Shown one piece after another: positions 17,934 to 25,952 of a stretch of DNA of 63,336 nucleotides. Position 1 is the stretch's first letter. Every line of letters begins with the position of its first letter. The DNA comes from Helicobacter bilis. Lineage in GTDB: Bacteria; Campylobacterota; Campylobacteria; Campylobacterales; Helicobacteraceae. The notes beneath the pieces are model-generated. The model saw nothing but the letters and a program-made list of their open reading frames with translations, was not told the DNA's origin and made no database searches. The position numbers and the translations under genes were made by a program. The stretch spans positions 1 to 63,336 of the forward strand of contig NZ_FZMS01000006.1 of the NCBI RefSeq assembly GCF_900198365.1. Direction: 5' to 3'.

Positions 17934-18971
17934 TTACTTATCTTTTGGTGGGTTATCATCGTGCATTTTTTCTGGCTTGCTAGGCACTATGCTCGCATCA
18001 TCGCCTAGCTCTTTTGGCTCTGGCATTCTGCCATTATCAAGGTGGCTTAATAATGCCTTTTTAAACGCTAAGGTAGAATCCACTTTATAGTATTTTCCGC
18101 CGCTATCCTTGCTTAAGCCTTGCAAAAACCCCACTTCTTCACCCAAAGCAAGCTATGAAACACCACTTGATTGATAGCAAGTTCTGGCTTTCCTTGCGTG
18201 ATGTTGCGATTGAGACTTTTCATCGTGCTAAGAAGTGTTTGTGCGCGGAAGCTATCTGGAGGTGTTGGGTTACTTGCAAAAATATATAGCTCTTTTACCA
18301 GCCCATTATCCTTAGTGAAATGCTTCATACTCTCAATCATAGCGACATTAAGAAGATAGAGATACTGCGGATTTAGGCTAATCTCTTGCACCGCTTTATC
18401 AAATGATTTTGGCTCATAAAATGGTCCAAGCGGGTTTGCAAGCATACTTTTATAGTCATTGACAATCGCCTTTGTGAAGTGCTTAGGCTTATAGATTCGC
18501 TTTGCAATATAGGGGGGGGGGGGTGATTTCCTTGAAAGCCTTAATATAGAGGTGCAAACTAAAAGTGTTGCAATACACAAAGCCCATTTCCTTATAAGGC
18601 TTTTCACGCAAATAGATTCCAAAATCGCCATTTTGTTGCGAGAAATTTACTAGCGTAAAGCTTGTCTTTTTACACACAGAAGTGATACGCAAAAGCCCAG
18701 CCCCACTAGTATCAAGGCTATATACAAACTGCTTATCATCACTCATATAGCTCCCATCTTTTTGCAAGATTCCACCATTTAGGATTCTATCTGCAAAGCA
18801 AATTTTTTTATCCGTGCTAGAAGACTAGATACTCTGCCCATCTTTAGCATAAATCACGCCTTGTTGCTCTTTATGCTGCTCTAAACTCTGCTTAGAGCAG
18901 TCCATACCATTGATAAGATTATTAAGCTTTTCAAACACGACTTTTTCATCAATTTGGTCAAACTCTGTCAT
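17934..18971 (-). pseudogene. Decayed hypothetical gene with a C12 tract
   Basis: One gene broken at three places. It starts at ATG 18971 behind AAGGAAGTGAAA and reads MTEFDQIDEKVVFEKLNNL until an in-frame TAG at codon 49 (18825-18827). The same frame continues to a C12 run (18512-18523), after which it shifts; a C11 tract would join it to the next segment (YIAKRIYKPKHFTKAI). Near 18140 another one-base shift leads into the last frame (GEEVGFLQGLSKDSGG), ending at 17934. Fused, it would be about 345 residues. No domain is recognised; the product seems soluble. The C-tract suggests the intact ancestor was phase-variable. Its neighbours are the HARE-HTH gene on the other side. Confidence 0.7.
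18512..18523 (-). repeat. C12 tract inside the decayed gene
   Basis: Twelve G on the + strand (C on the coding strand). Reading across it the upstream frame gives TPPPLYCKANL and then stops, while the downstream frame requires 11 or 14 C. This is a one-base-off phase state, now moot because of other lesions. Confidence 0.85.
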
Positions 18972-19094
18972 TTTCACTTCCTTTATGCGAGATTTACTTG
19001 TCTTTAATCATTGCGTATTTTTCACTAATCAAAGGCAAATACGCGTAGTAATAGCGGACTTTGTAACTCTAAAGTTACTTTTGGAATCTAATGC

Positions 19095-19100
19095 TATAAT
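19095..19100 (+). promoter_or_regulatory. Extended -10 box of the HARE-HTH gene
   Basis: TGCTATAAT lies 28 bases before the ATG at 19128, with AAGGAT as ribosome site. The pattern is near-consensus for the vegetative promoter. Confidence 0.6.
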
Positions 19101-19127
19101 TTTATTTATATTATTTTAAGGATAAAA

Positions 19128-20090
19128 ATGCAAAAGAAAATGACATATTTGGAAGTGGCAAAAGCTGTGTTAGAGAGTGTAACTACTCCGCTTAAAGCAC
19201 CGCAAATTTGGGATATAGCGGTAGAAAAAGGATTAGATAAGAATCTAAAAAGTATCGGCAAAACCCCACAAGCAAGTATGGCAGCATTGCTATATATAGA
19301 TGTCCGCGATAGGCAAGATTCTATCTTTATGAAAGCCTCTACTAAGCCCACAACCTTTTGGCTAAAGGCGAGAGAGAATGAATTGCAAAAGGGATTAGAA
19401 TCTCTAATGCAGACAAGCAAGACAAACTATGAAAAGCAAAAAGAAAGGGTGCTTAAAGAGCGGGATTTGCACCCGCTGTTTGTGCGATTTGCAAAAGATT
19501 ATTTTGATGTGTATGCAAAGACCATTAAGCACGAAAAAAGCAAAAAGACACAAAGCAGGCAGGATAAGTGGAACTACCCTGATATTGTGGGCGTGCATTT
19601 TCCTTTTAATGATTATAGTGAGAGAGAAACGCTAGAGCTAAGTCAGAATCTAAACCGCCGCGATTTTAAGATTTACTCCTTTGAGCTAAAAGTTTCACTT
19701 GATTTTAGCAATTTGAAAGAGAGCTACTTTCAAGCGGTGAGTAACTCTAGCTTTGCAAATGAGGGGTATTTGGTCGTATTTGAAGAGCTAGATTCTGAAG
19801 TGTTTGATGAGCTAAGAAGGCTTCATAGTAGCTTTGGCATTGGGCTTATAAAGCTAGAGCTAGAGCCTACTGAATCTTCTGTGCTTTTGCCATCGTTGGT
19901 AAGAAACTTAGACTTTAAAACCATTGATATGTTAGTGAATAAAAATGCGGATTTTAGGGAGTTTATTGACACGATAAATGGCGATATACAGACAAATGAT
20001 AAAAGGCGAATTGCTCTGCAGTATTATGACAGGGTGCTAGATGATGAGAGTTTGGATAGGTATTTGAGTGAGAAGGGCTTAAGGGGTTAA
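19128..20090 (+). CDS. HARE-HTH domain protein with a PD-(D/E)XK-like nuclease region
   Basis: The first 75 residues (TYLEVAKAVLESVTTPLKAPQIWDIAVEKG ... ASMAALLYIDVRD ... TFWLKA) match the HARE-HTH winged helix, found in restriction endonucleases, RNA polymerase delta and chromatin proteins. The middle (about 110-225) reads like a restriction-type PD-(D/E)XK core: YPDIVGV supplies the Asp and YSFELKVSL the Glu-x-Lys, followed by ESYFQAVSNSSFANEGYLVV, the helix and strand expected after the site. The 320-residue protein resembles COG2958-type proteins. It is most likely a DNA-interacting defence or repair nuclease; no methylase partner is adjacent. An intrinsic terminator overlaps its stop codon. 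A degenerate copy of its C-terminus lies at 20905-21126. Confidence 0.65.
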   Translation: MQKKMTYLEVAKAVLESVTTPLKAPQIWDIAVEKGLDKNLKSIGKTPQASMAALLYIDVRDRQDSIFMKASTKPTTFWLKARENELQKGLESLMQTSKTNYEKQKERVLKERDLHPLFVRFAKDYFDVYAKTIKHEKSKKTQSRQDKWNYPDIVGVHFPFNDYSERETLELSQNLNRRDFKIYSFELKVSLDFSNLKESYFQAVSNSSFANEGYLVVFEELDSEVFDELRRLHSSFGIGLIKLELEPTESSVLLPSLVRNLDFKTIDMLVNKNADFREFIDTINGDIQTNDKRRIALQYYDRVLDDESLDRYLSEKGLRG

Positions 20091-20098
20091 GCTTTTTT
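20077..20098 (+). terminator. Intrinsic terminator overlapping the HARE-HTH stop codon
   Basis: GCTTAA-GGGG-TTAAGC followed by six T. The stem contains the gene's TAA stop. The duplicated copy at 21113-21134 has kept the same structure. Confidence 0.7.
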
Positions 20099-20170
20099 AG
20101 AATCTTGCTTAAACTTTTGTGGGGAGAAGCTTGATTTGGGGTGAAAACTGAAGCTAGAAAAGGGGTGTTT

Positions 20171-20743
20171 ATGCGACTTGTTATGATTATGCTATGTGTG
20201 ATTTGGGCGATAATGACATTAGAGGCTAGTGCTTTAGAATCTAAGCAAAAATGTCTTACCCAAGAGCAGATAGAGCAAAAAGCCTTTGCTGTGCGTGTAA
20301 GCAAGGAGTGGTTTGACATAGATAAAGTGGAATCTATGTTGAGTAGGCTTAAAAGTTTATATCCGCAAGTCATATTTGTTAGGGCGTTATCGTGGGGGAA
20401 TGAGAGCGAGATTCTAGCTTTTGAAGTGCCTGTAAGAGATGTGCGTGTGATAGGGCATAAGGATGATAAGAGTAGCGTTGATGATTGGTTCCCTAATGGC
20501 AAAGGGTATTGGGACTTTAGGATAAATGGGCGTGAGATATTGTCTAAAGAGCATTTGCCAAAGGGCAGTGTCTTAGCAGTCCAAAGTGCTACGCCCGGGA
20601 GTGCGAGTATTGGCGGGGTGGTGGAGTTTGTGCTTGAAAATGGGGTAAAGATAGAGCATAGAATCCACGAAGATGCCATAGGCACGGATTATTTTTACAA
20701 CGCACAAGGGGAGATGTTGGTAGAGTGCAGTGCGATAGATTAA
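20171..20743 (+). CDS. Exported hypothetical protein
   Basis: The protein of 190 residues has a signal peptide (MRLVMIMLCVIWAIMTLEAS, cleavage near ASA). The mature part has no motif I recognise; it is rich in strands and charged loops (EILAFEVPVRDVRVIGHKDD; VVEFVLENGVKIEHRIHEDA). The start at 20171 is chosen over an upstream frame since the signal begins there behind AAGGGG. It follows the HARE-HTH gene by 80 bases but behind a terminator, so it may have its own promoter. A decayed copy of its signal region follows the second HARE-HTH fragment near 21165-21215. Confidence 0.6.
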   Translation: MRLVMIMLCVIWAIMTLEASALESKQKCLTQEQIEQKAFAVRVSKEWFDIDKVESMLSRLKSLYPQVIFVRALSWGNESEILAFEVPVRDVRVIGHKDDKSSVDDWFPNGKGYWDFRINGREILSKEHLPKGSVLAVQSATPGSASIGGVVEFVLENGVKIEHRIHEDAIGTDYFYNAQGEMLVECSAID

Positions 20744-20877
20744 AGATTTTTTGTGTGAGATGAGAATCTTAATGGACTAAAATCACTTTAAAATATAAGA
20801 GTCTAATACAAATCCACTAAAATATAGAAGTGGAGAAAACGGACTAGATTGGCTTTGAAAAGATAAAAAAGCTTACT

Positions 20878-20905
20878 CTGGCAGAGGAGAAGGGATTCGA
20901 ACCCT
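20878..20905 (-). other. tRNA 3'-end fragment (possible attachment-site scar)
   Basis: On the - strand the segment reads as a T-arm with TTCGAAT loop followed by an acceptor-like strand and CCA (GGGTTCGAATCCC, then TTCTCCTCTGCCA). The 5' part of the tRNA is missing: immediately upstream on that strand is coding sequence of the duplicated HARE-HTH fragment. Such 3' fragments are left by integrases that recombine in tRNA genes. The serine/leucine class is likely from the acceptor, but not certain. Confidence 0.5.
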
Positions 20906-21215
20906 CTGAATCTTCCGTGCTTTTGCCATCGTTGGTAAGAAACTTGGATTTTAGAACTATTGATATGCTAGTGAATAAAAATGCGGATTTTAGAGTGTTT
21001 ATTGACACGATAAATGGCGATATACAGACAAATGATAAACGGCGAATTGCTCTGCAGTATTATGATGAGGTGCTAGATGATGAGAGTTTGGATAGGTATT
21101 TGAGTGAGAAGGGCTTAAGGGCTTAAGCTTTTTTGCAATCTTGTGGGACTAAACTCTTGTGCGGTTTGTTGCGATTATGATTCTAGTGCTTAGCGTATTG
21201 GGAGTTAAATTTTAG
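20905..21215 (+). pseudogene. Degenerate second copy of the HARE-HTH gene end and of its exported neighbour's start
   Basis: From CTGAATCTTC onward the sequence nearly repeats the last 69 codons of the gene at 19128-20090 (only a handful of residue changes, e.g. KTID to RTID, YYDR to YYDE), keeps the GCTTAA/TTAAGC terminator with T6 (21113-21134), and then continues as a decayed version of the neighbour's signal peptide (VAIMILVLSVLGV then a stop). This is the remnant of a tandem duplication of the two-gene module, offset by about 1,036 bases, with the 5' part replaced by the tRNA fragment. Confidence 0.75.
21113..21134 (+). terminator. Intrinsic terminator of the duplicated fragment
   Basis: GCTTAA-GGGC-TTAAGC followed by six T, homologous to the terminator at 20077-20098. 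Confidence 0.65.
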
Positions 21216-21347
21216 AATCTTAAAAGCTTTTTAAGAGATTTTATAGGCATATAAAATAAATTTATTTCTTTGTGGCTATTTGTGTTTTATATAAACAATA
21301 TAAGTAGGATTATGTCTCAAAGAAGTTTGTTGTATTAAGGGGCAAAA

Positions 21348-21866
21348 ATGGCGGTGATTTATCTTGCTGGTGGTTGCTTTTGGGGAGTGCAGGGCTATTT
21401 TGATAGGCTTAAAGGTGTGCTAGATTCTGTTGTTGGCTATGCGAACTCTCAAATTGCAAATCCATCTTATGAACTTGTGTGTAGTGGGACAAGTGGGGCG
21501 GTTGAGACCTTAAAGCTAGAGTATGATGAATCTGTGCTTTCATTGCGTGAGATTATGGAGCGGTTTTTATCTATCATTGATCCTTGTGCGTTGAATTATC
21601 AAGGCAATGATAGGGGGACGCAGTATCGCAGTGGTGTGTATTATGTGGATTTAGAGAATGAGAATGTAATAAGAGAATGCTTGAGAGCGTGGGAGCAAAG
21701 GCAGAATCGCAAGGCAGTTACAGAGATTCTGCCTTTAGTTAATTTTTATGAAGCAGAAAGTTATCATCAAAAATATTTAGAGAAAAATCCAAATGGCTAT
21801 TGCCATATTGATATAGATACTGCTTTGCGAAGTTTTGGACGAGTTCAAATAGAATCTGAGGAATAA
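21348..21866 (+). CDS. msrA: Peptide-methionine (S)-S-oxide reductase MsrA
   Basis: Repairs oxidised methionine. The 172-residue protein has the active-site [12 protein letters not shown] (Cys10) and the conserved [23 protein letters not shown] and [19 protein letters not shown] is well placed before the ATG. In H. pylori MsrA is fused to MsrB; here the protein ends after the MsrA domain, and the following bases do not read as MsrB in any frame, so this is a stand-alone MsrA. It stands alone among decayed genes. Confidence 0.9.
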   Translation: MAVIYLAGGCFWGVQGYFDRLKGVLDSVVGYANSQIANPSYELVCSGTSGAVETLKLEYDESVLSLREIMERFLSIIDPCALNYQGNDRGTQYRSGVYYVDLENENVIRECLRAWEQRQNRKAVTEILPLVNFYEAESYHQKYLEKNPNGYCHIDIDTALRSFGRVQIESEE

Positions 21867-21934
21867 ATAATAGTTTCGATGAATTGTGATGAACTAATAA
21901 TTGAATTTCGTAAAAGAGTTTCTGAAAGATCGAG

Positions 21935-22414
21935 CTATTTAGGGGGATATTAGATGAGATGAAGCAAGGCTTAGATGTAAGCAATCTAGGCGATGAAGCC
22001 TATCAAAACAAGCTAAAAGGACAAAGGATAGAAATGCCCGGAGGCAAAGGCATTGGCAGTGATGCTGGTATAAGAAATCGCATAGATATAAATACAATCA
22101 AGCAGTATTTTAACACTATACAAAATAGCAAAGCCTTAAAAGAAATCGCCGAGCTTTTAGGTAGACTAGAAAAAGAAAAGGAAGAAAGTGAAATACAAAA
22201 AATAAAAGAGTTAAAAAGCTATTCCTATACGCAAATAATCCCCACAAAACGCTACAAAGAAGAGATATGCGGGGTAACTTTAGGCAGAGATTTAGAGAAT
22301 CTTTTACCACAAGAATTAGCAATACTAGAAGATGGGATTTTAGAACTATTGTTTACTTTAAAATATTTCACAACTGCTTGTTTTTGCTATGAAAAGCAAG
22401 GTTATCACTTTTAA
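21935..22414 (+). pseudogene. Fragment of a ViaA/CoxE-like VWA-domain protein
   Basis: The readable part (ATG at 21959, 151 codons) contains LLGRLEKEKEE and EICGVTLGRDLENLLPQELAILEDGILELLF followed by KYFTTACFCYEKQG, the segment that in ViaA-type proteins precedes the VWA domain. The VWA domain and most of the N-terminus are missing: the frame stops at CYEKQGYHF and upstream continuation (ELFRGILDE) hits stops. A partner MoxR/RavA ATPase is not in the window. I call it a truncated remnant; it could still be translated. Confidence 0.5.
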
Positions 22415-22837
22415 CCGAAAGCTTGAGTATTTATTAACATTAACCTTTTTACTTTTAAAATTCACTACGCAAAAACATATCAGCCTCCCTTTTTTTACTT
22501 TCTTTGTTTATGTTGAAATAAGTTTTTATCATTATTTTAAATATTAAAATCTATTACTTTATTGATATGTTAGCACCAATATAATGCGTATTATTTGTAT
22601 AATAAATGCTACATTAATACTATTTTGTAGTTTATTTGATTAATTTTTATTATTAAATAAATATATTATTATGTTAATAAAATATTTATTTTTGATTATT
22701 TTTATGTAAAACAATATACAAATAAGTAAATTATAAACACTATATTATTATTAAAGTATATGTATATAAGGCTTTAAATAACAAGAAAATAGATATTTAT
22801 ATTAGCCTTATATGTGTTTATTTTCTACTTTTAGCAT
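22415..22837. other. Very AT-rich island without genes
   Basis: About 420 bases made almost entirely of A and T between 22540 and 22790, with many short TATT/AATA repeats and no reading frame. It separates the ViaA-like fragment from the small-gene cluster. It could be a transfer boundary, a silencing-protein target or replication-related; nothing decisive is visible. Confidence 0.45.
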
Positions 22838-23107
22838 TTAAGCTTTATAATTTTTAGCATTCTTAGGTTCTACATGTGGCGTAGGTGTAGCAGTAAAGCC
22901 TCCATTTTGCATAGCTTGTAACATTCTCTCTTGGTAGCCTTGTCTATCTCTACCTGTTTGTCCTGCTATTCTTTGTGCCATGCCACTCATGCCCATTGCA
23001 CTTGCTACCCCACTTGCTATACTTCTGCCAACGCCATTTTGTCCGCCTGTTTTATAGTTTAAATCATTTTTTGCTTGTGTATAACCTTTAAAGCCTTGTT
23101 TTGCCAT
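22838..23107 (-). CDS. Small hypothetical protein, Gly/Gln-rich
   Basis: 89 residues, not recognised. A basic N-terminus (MAKQGFKGYTQAKNDL) leads into a Gly/Ala/Met stretch (GVGRSIASGVASAMGMSGMA) that could be a short membrane or amphipathic segment, then a polar tail. It is last of five tiny genes on the same strand. The cluster resembles accessory genes of mobile elements, but no conjugation or phage hallmark is present. Confidence 0.45.
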   Translation of the reverse strand: MAKQGFKGYTQAKNDLNYKTGGQNGVGRSIASGVASAMGMSGMAQRIAGQTGRDRQGYQERMLQAMQNGGFTATPTPHVEPKNAKNYKA

Positions 23108-23124
23108 AGCGCCTGCCCCTTTTA

Positions 23125-23265
23125 TTAGAGAATTTTATTGAGTAACCAAAGTAATATTTTTATAAAACCTATCTTTGAAGCTAAAAATATAATTACAATA
23201 AGAATCAATAGAATAATTTCACTTTCAAACCAAACCTTTCCTATTTCTACAATTATATCTGTCAT
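23125..23265 (-). CDS. Small membrane protein (46 aa)
   Basis: Starts MTDIIVEIGKVWFESEIILL with a single long hydrophobic helix (LILIVIIFLA). AAGGAAC sits ahead of the ATG, and its start lies only 2 bases from the stop of the upstream small gene, indicating a genuine polycistron. Function unknown. Confidence 0.5.
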   Translation of the reverse strand: MTDIIVEIGKVWFESEIILLILIVIIFLASKIGFIKILLWLLNKIL

Positions 23266-23267
23266 TT

Positions 23268-23426
23268 CTAGTTCCTTTTACTCTCAAAAAATGTTGATGT
23301 GAAGTCAGGTTGTCCTATGTCATTACGCTTAAATTTTTTAATTTTTTCAGGTTTAATTGTGTCTGCTTTCGCAGGATTTGTTTCTTTTATTGTATCTAAT
23401 GCCATACTTGCATATAGAGTATTCAT
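23268..23426 (-). CDS. Small hypothetical protein (52 aa)
   Basis: MNTLYASMALDTIKETNPAK, Lys-rich and soluble, no known domain. Its ATG overlaps the TGA of the preceding gene (ATGA), a typical coupling junction. The 3' end contains the ribosome site of the 46-residue membrane protein. Confidence 0.45.
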   Translation of the reverse strand: MNTLYASMALDTIKETNPAKADTIKPEKIKKFKRNDIGQPDFTSTFFESKRN

Positions 23427-23761
23427 ATTTTGGCATTCATATTTTGCATAACTTCATATTGTGATACTAAAACTTGCAATATCATGCTTTGTGTTCTTAG
23501 CAAGGCTTCTTGCTTTTCCTTATCATTCATCGTTCTAATTTTTGTATCGCTTAGTTGTTTTTGAATCTTACTCATCATTTCTTGTGTGTCTTTTCTGTAA
23601 AGCATGTTATATTTACTGCCATTGCTTGCACTGCCCTCTGTGTAGAGATTGTATGAGTTTAACACTTTATTGACACTTTCATTTTGTGTTTTTGCAATAT
23701 TTTGTTTTCGTTTATCTTCTACTTCTTTTGCTTTTACAATCTCTTTGCGATAATTATCCAT
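23423..23761 (-). CDS. Hypothetical coiled-coil protein (112 aa)
   Basis: Highly charged at both ends with heptad-like spacing (MDNYRKEIVKAKEVEDKRKQ; LLRTQSMILQVLVSQYEVM), so probably helical. No signal peptide. GGAG precedes the ATG. The Gln-rich helical C-terminus loosely recalls minor components of type IV secretion systems, but I cannot support that. Confidence 0.45.
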   Translation of the reverse strand: MDNYRKEIVKAKEVEDKRKQNIAKTQNESVNKVLNSYNLYTEGSASNGSKYNMLYRKDTQEMMSKIQKQLSDTKIRTMNDKEKQEALLRTQSMILQVLVSQYEVMQNMNAKI

Positions 23762-23772
23762 ATCTCCATTTT

Positions 23773-23928
23773 TTAAATATGTTTTTGCATTTGTATTGCA
23801 TGATTTTCTTTATTTTCCTCATGTTCTTGTTCCTTAGTAGCTGTGGGTTGTATAGTCGTAGTAGTTGCAATATCTTGCGTATTTTCATCATGTTCCTTTA
23901 TATTAGAATCTTGTGTTTGCTGTATCAT
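23773..23928 (-). CDS. Small hydrophilic protein (51 aa)
   Basis: First of the five-gene cluster; MIQQTQDSNIKEHDENTQ followed by a Thr run and a Glu/His-rich end. Its only support is position (11 bases before the next start) and same-strand arrangement. AAAAATGAGAA upstream gives no strong ribosome site, so the start is uncertain. Confidence 0.35.
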   Translation of the reverse strand: MIQQTQDSNIKEHDENTQDIATTTTIQPTATKEQEHEENKENHAIQMQKHI

Positions 23929-23945
23929 CTATATTCTCATTTTTA

Positions 23946-24160
23946 CCTTGCAGCAAAGGGGATACATTAAACCTTCAATCTGCAAATCAATATGTAAAAG
24001 TTTTTTTTCACATTGTGGAAAACTTGCAACAAGCCTTTCTATCACACCTTTTTCAAGCTTGCATTATAAGCTAGGACAAGGGCATTTGGCGGGATAGAAT
24101 CTAGCAGGGCCTTGATGAGATTAATTCTTGGGTCAATACCACTTTGAGCTAAAAAACTCC
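23946..24160 (-). pseudogene. Remnant of a DUF2779-domain protein
   Basis: In the - strand FLAQSGIDPRINLIKALLDS and LVLAYNASLKK read in one frame, then GVIERLVASFPQCEKKLLHI continues in another. A lost T at about 24057 turned the typical YNASFEKG into a frameshift. The combination DPR...YNASFEK...FP is characteristic of the DUF2779 family, which has nuclease-like (DnaQ-type) features. Both ends are missing. Confidence 0.6.
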
Positions 24161-24307
24161 TTGTGTTCTAGCTTACCATATGCCTAAAATAATAAATTTA
24201 TAAACTCCAAGTAAGCTAAGTGGAAAGAGACTTGAGATATTAATAATAGTTTGATTTCTAGGAAATATGCTTGTTTTGACGGCAGTGCTTTACAAAAAAA
24301 ACGATGT

Positions 24308-24313
24308 TATAAT
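24308..24313 (+). promoter_or_regulatory. Extended -10 box of the fadL-like gene
   Basis: TGTTATAAT 42 bases before the ATG at 24355, close to the group's promoter consensus. Confidence 0.6.
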
Positions 24314-24354
24314 TCTACTTCTTTTTAAGGAAAGTATAAAATTTGGAGGAATGT

Positions 24355-25893
24355 ATGTTAAGACATAACAAAAGAGCAGTGGGCGTTATTTGTGGGTTGG
24401 CTTTAAGCATGGAATCTATGCTAGGTTCTGGTTTTCGCTTGACAGAGCAGAGCTTGAATGGCACGGCACTTAATTCAGCATTCGTTGCAGGGGCTTATGG
24501 AGCAGATTCTACCTACTATAATCCTGCAAATATGAGTTTAGGTAGGGATAGTGATAAGTGGGAGTTTGAGGCGAATGGGACACTTATTTATATCCCTAGT
24601 TTTTCATTTGATACTGAAAATAGGGATATGGGGATAAATGTTGAAGCGTCTGGTCTCAGTGGTTTGGTAGCTAATGGGCATTTCTGTGAAAAAGATGGAC
24701 ATTCAAATAAGGTAAATAATAAAGTAGAACCCGGTGTGCCTTGCGGTGCTGCAAGGGTTGGTGGATATGCGACTACAACCTTGCAGCCGGTCCCAAAATT
24801 CTTTTTAAAATCTCGTGCCTATGAGTTACCATTGGGCATGAAAACAAACTTTGGCTTTTCATTTACTACACCTTCTGGTCTTGCTATGCAGTGGGATGGT
24901 GTCGGTGGTGGATTCCTAAAAGATGTAAGTATTGCTATGATGAAGTTTAATCCTGTTGTATCTATAGCTTATGATAATATTTTTGCCTTTGGTGCTGGTG
25001 TAAGGGCGATTTATGCCTTTGGTGATTTTTCTAATACGCTTTTTGTGCCGATAAAACAAGATGTAAATATGGGAGCTATTCTTGGTAATATTCATAGCTA
25101 TGGCACGACAAGAGTTGAGCAGGTCTCAAATGCGAGTTCATGGGGATTTGGCTATAATCTTGCAGCGACTTTACAACCATTTGCAAAGCTTGAAAATAAT
25201 ATGTTTCAGAATCTAAGACTAGCGGTTACATATCGCTCTAATGTGCATTGGGATATGCAGGGCAAACTCTCGGCGAAGTCTTATATCTATCAGGGTAGTG
25301 GCACGGGGCTTACTGGGACATTGGTTGAGGGCTATATCGGTATGAATGCGGATTTGACACTTGCTACTGATTTGCCGCCTATTATAAATGTCGCCTTGTC
25401 GCAAGATTTTGGGAATCATAGAGTAGAGTTTGTGTGGGAACATACGCTTTGGGGCAAAGCTAAAATCTTTGAGTTTGGCTATGCAAATCAAGTGTTTGAT
25501 ACAAGCAATCTCACTGGAAGTAGTACAGCTTTAGGACAGATTAAACCTGATGAAATGCTGGATGCGGCTGACTATTCTGCAGTGGCGTATGGAAATGGCT
25601 GGAAAGATTCTAATGCGTATCGTTTGGGATATACATATTTTGGGGAATCTTATAAGATTATGGGAAGTATCGCCTATGATGAGACACCAGCCCCACAAGG
25701 TAAGTTTGGCATACCTGATGCAAATGCATATATGTTTGGCTTAGGTTTTAGGAAAAGATTCTTAGATGATAGGCTAGATTTAGGTTTGGCTTATTCACTT
25801 GCACTAAAAGATAATAGAAAAAGCTTTATAGCTTCTCATGATGGATTTGGGCAGTTGCATTTGCTTACTCTTGGGGCAAAATATTTATGGTGA
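24355..25893 (+). CDS. FadL/OmpP1-family outer-membrane transport protein
   Basis: Outer-membrane beta-barrel for hydrophobic compounds such as long-chain fatty acids. The 512-residue protein has a signal region (MLRHNKRAVGVICGLALSME, cleavage near LGSG) and the FadL N-terminal hatch pattern SGFRLTEQSLNGTALNSAFV then GADSTYYNPANMSL, followed by alternating strands to a C-terminal YLW. The start at 24355 is chosen because GGAGGA lies directly upstream; a TTG four codons earlier is inside that site. No partner fatty-acid genes are adjacent. Confidence 0.85.
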   Translation: MLRHNKRAVGVICGLALSMESMLGSGFRLTEQSLNGTALNSAFVAGAYGADSTYYNPANMSLGRDSDKWEFEANGTLIYIPSFSFDTENRDMGINVEASGLSGLVANGHFCEKDGHSNKVNNKVEPGVPCGAARVGGYATTTLQPVPKFFLKSRAYELPLGMKTNFGFSFTTPSGLAMQWDGVGGGFLKDVSIAMMKFNPVVSIAYDNIFAFGAGVRAIYAFGDFSNTLFVPIKQDVNMGAILGNIHSYGTTRVEQVSNASSWGFGYNLAATLQPFAKLENNMFQNLRLAVTYRSNVHWDMQGKLSAKSYIYQGSGTGLTGTLVEGYIGMNADLTLATDLPPIINVALSQDFGNHRVEFVWEHTLWGKAKIFEFGYANQVFDTSNLTGSSTALGQIKPDEMLDAADYSAVAYGNGWKDSNAYRLGYTYFGESYKIMGSIAYDETPAPQGKFGIPDANAYMFGLGFRKRFLDDRLDLGLAYSLALKDNRKSFIASHDGFGQLHLLTLGAKYLW

Positions 25894-25952
25894 TATAAGG
25901 TGTCTCTATATAACTTGTGATATAATACGACAAACCGCATTTAGGGGATTTT

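Noticed and set aside
18489-20750. Insertion sequence as the cause of the broken gene and the duplication
   Set aside because: No transposase, no terminal inverted repeats and no target duplication could be found in the region.
20878-20950. Complete tRNA on the - strand
   Set aside because: Only the T-arm and acceptor end are present; D-arm and anticodon arm are missing and coding-like sequence occupies their place.
21867-21958. MsrB domain fused behind MsrA, as in H. pylori
   Set aside because: No frame shows MsrB motifs (CxxC zinc sites, GWPSF, RxCxN); the stop after MsrA is clear.
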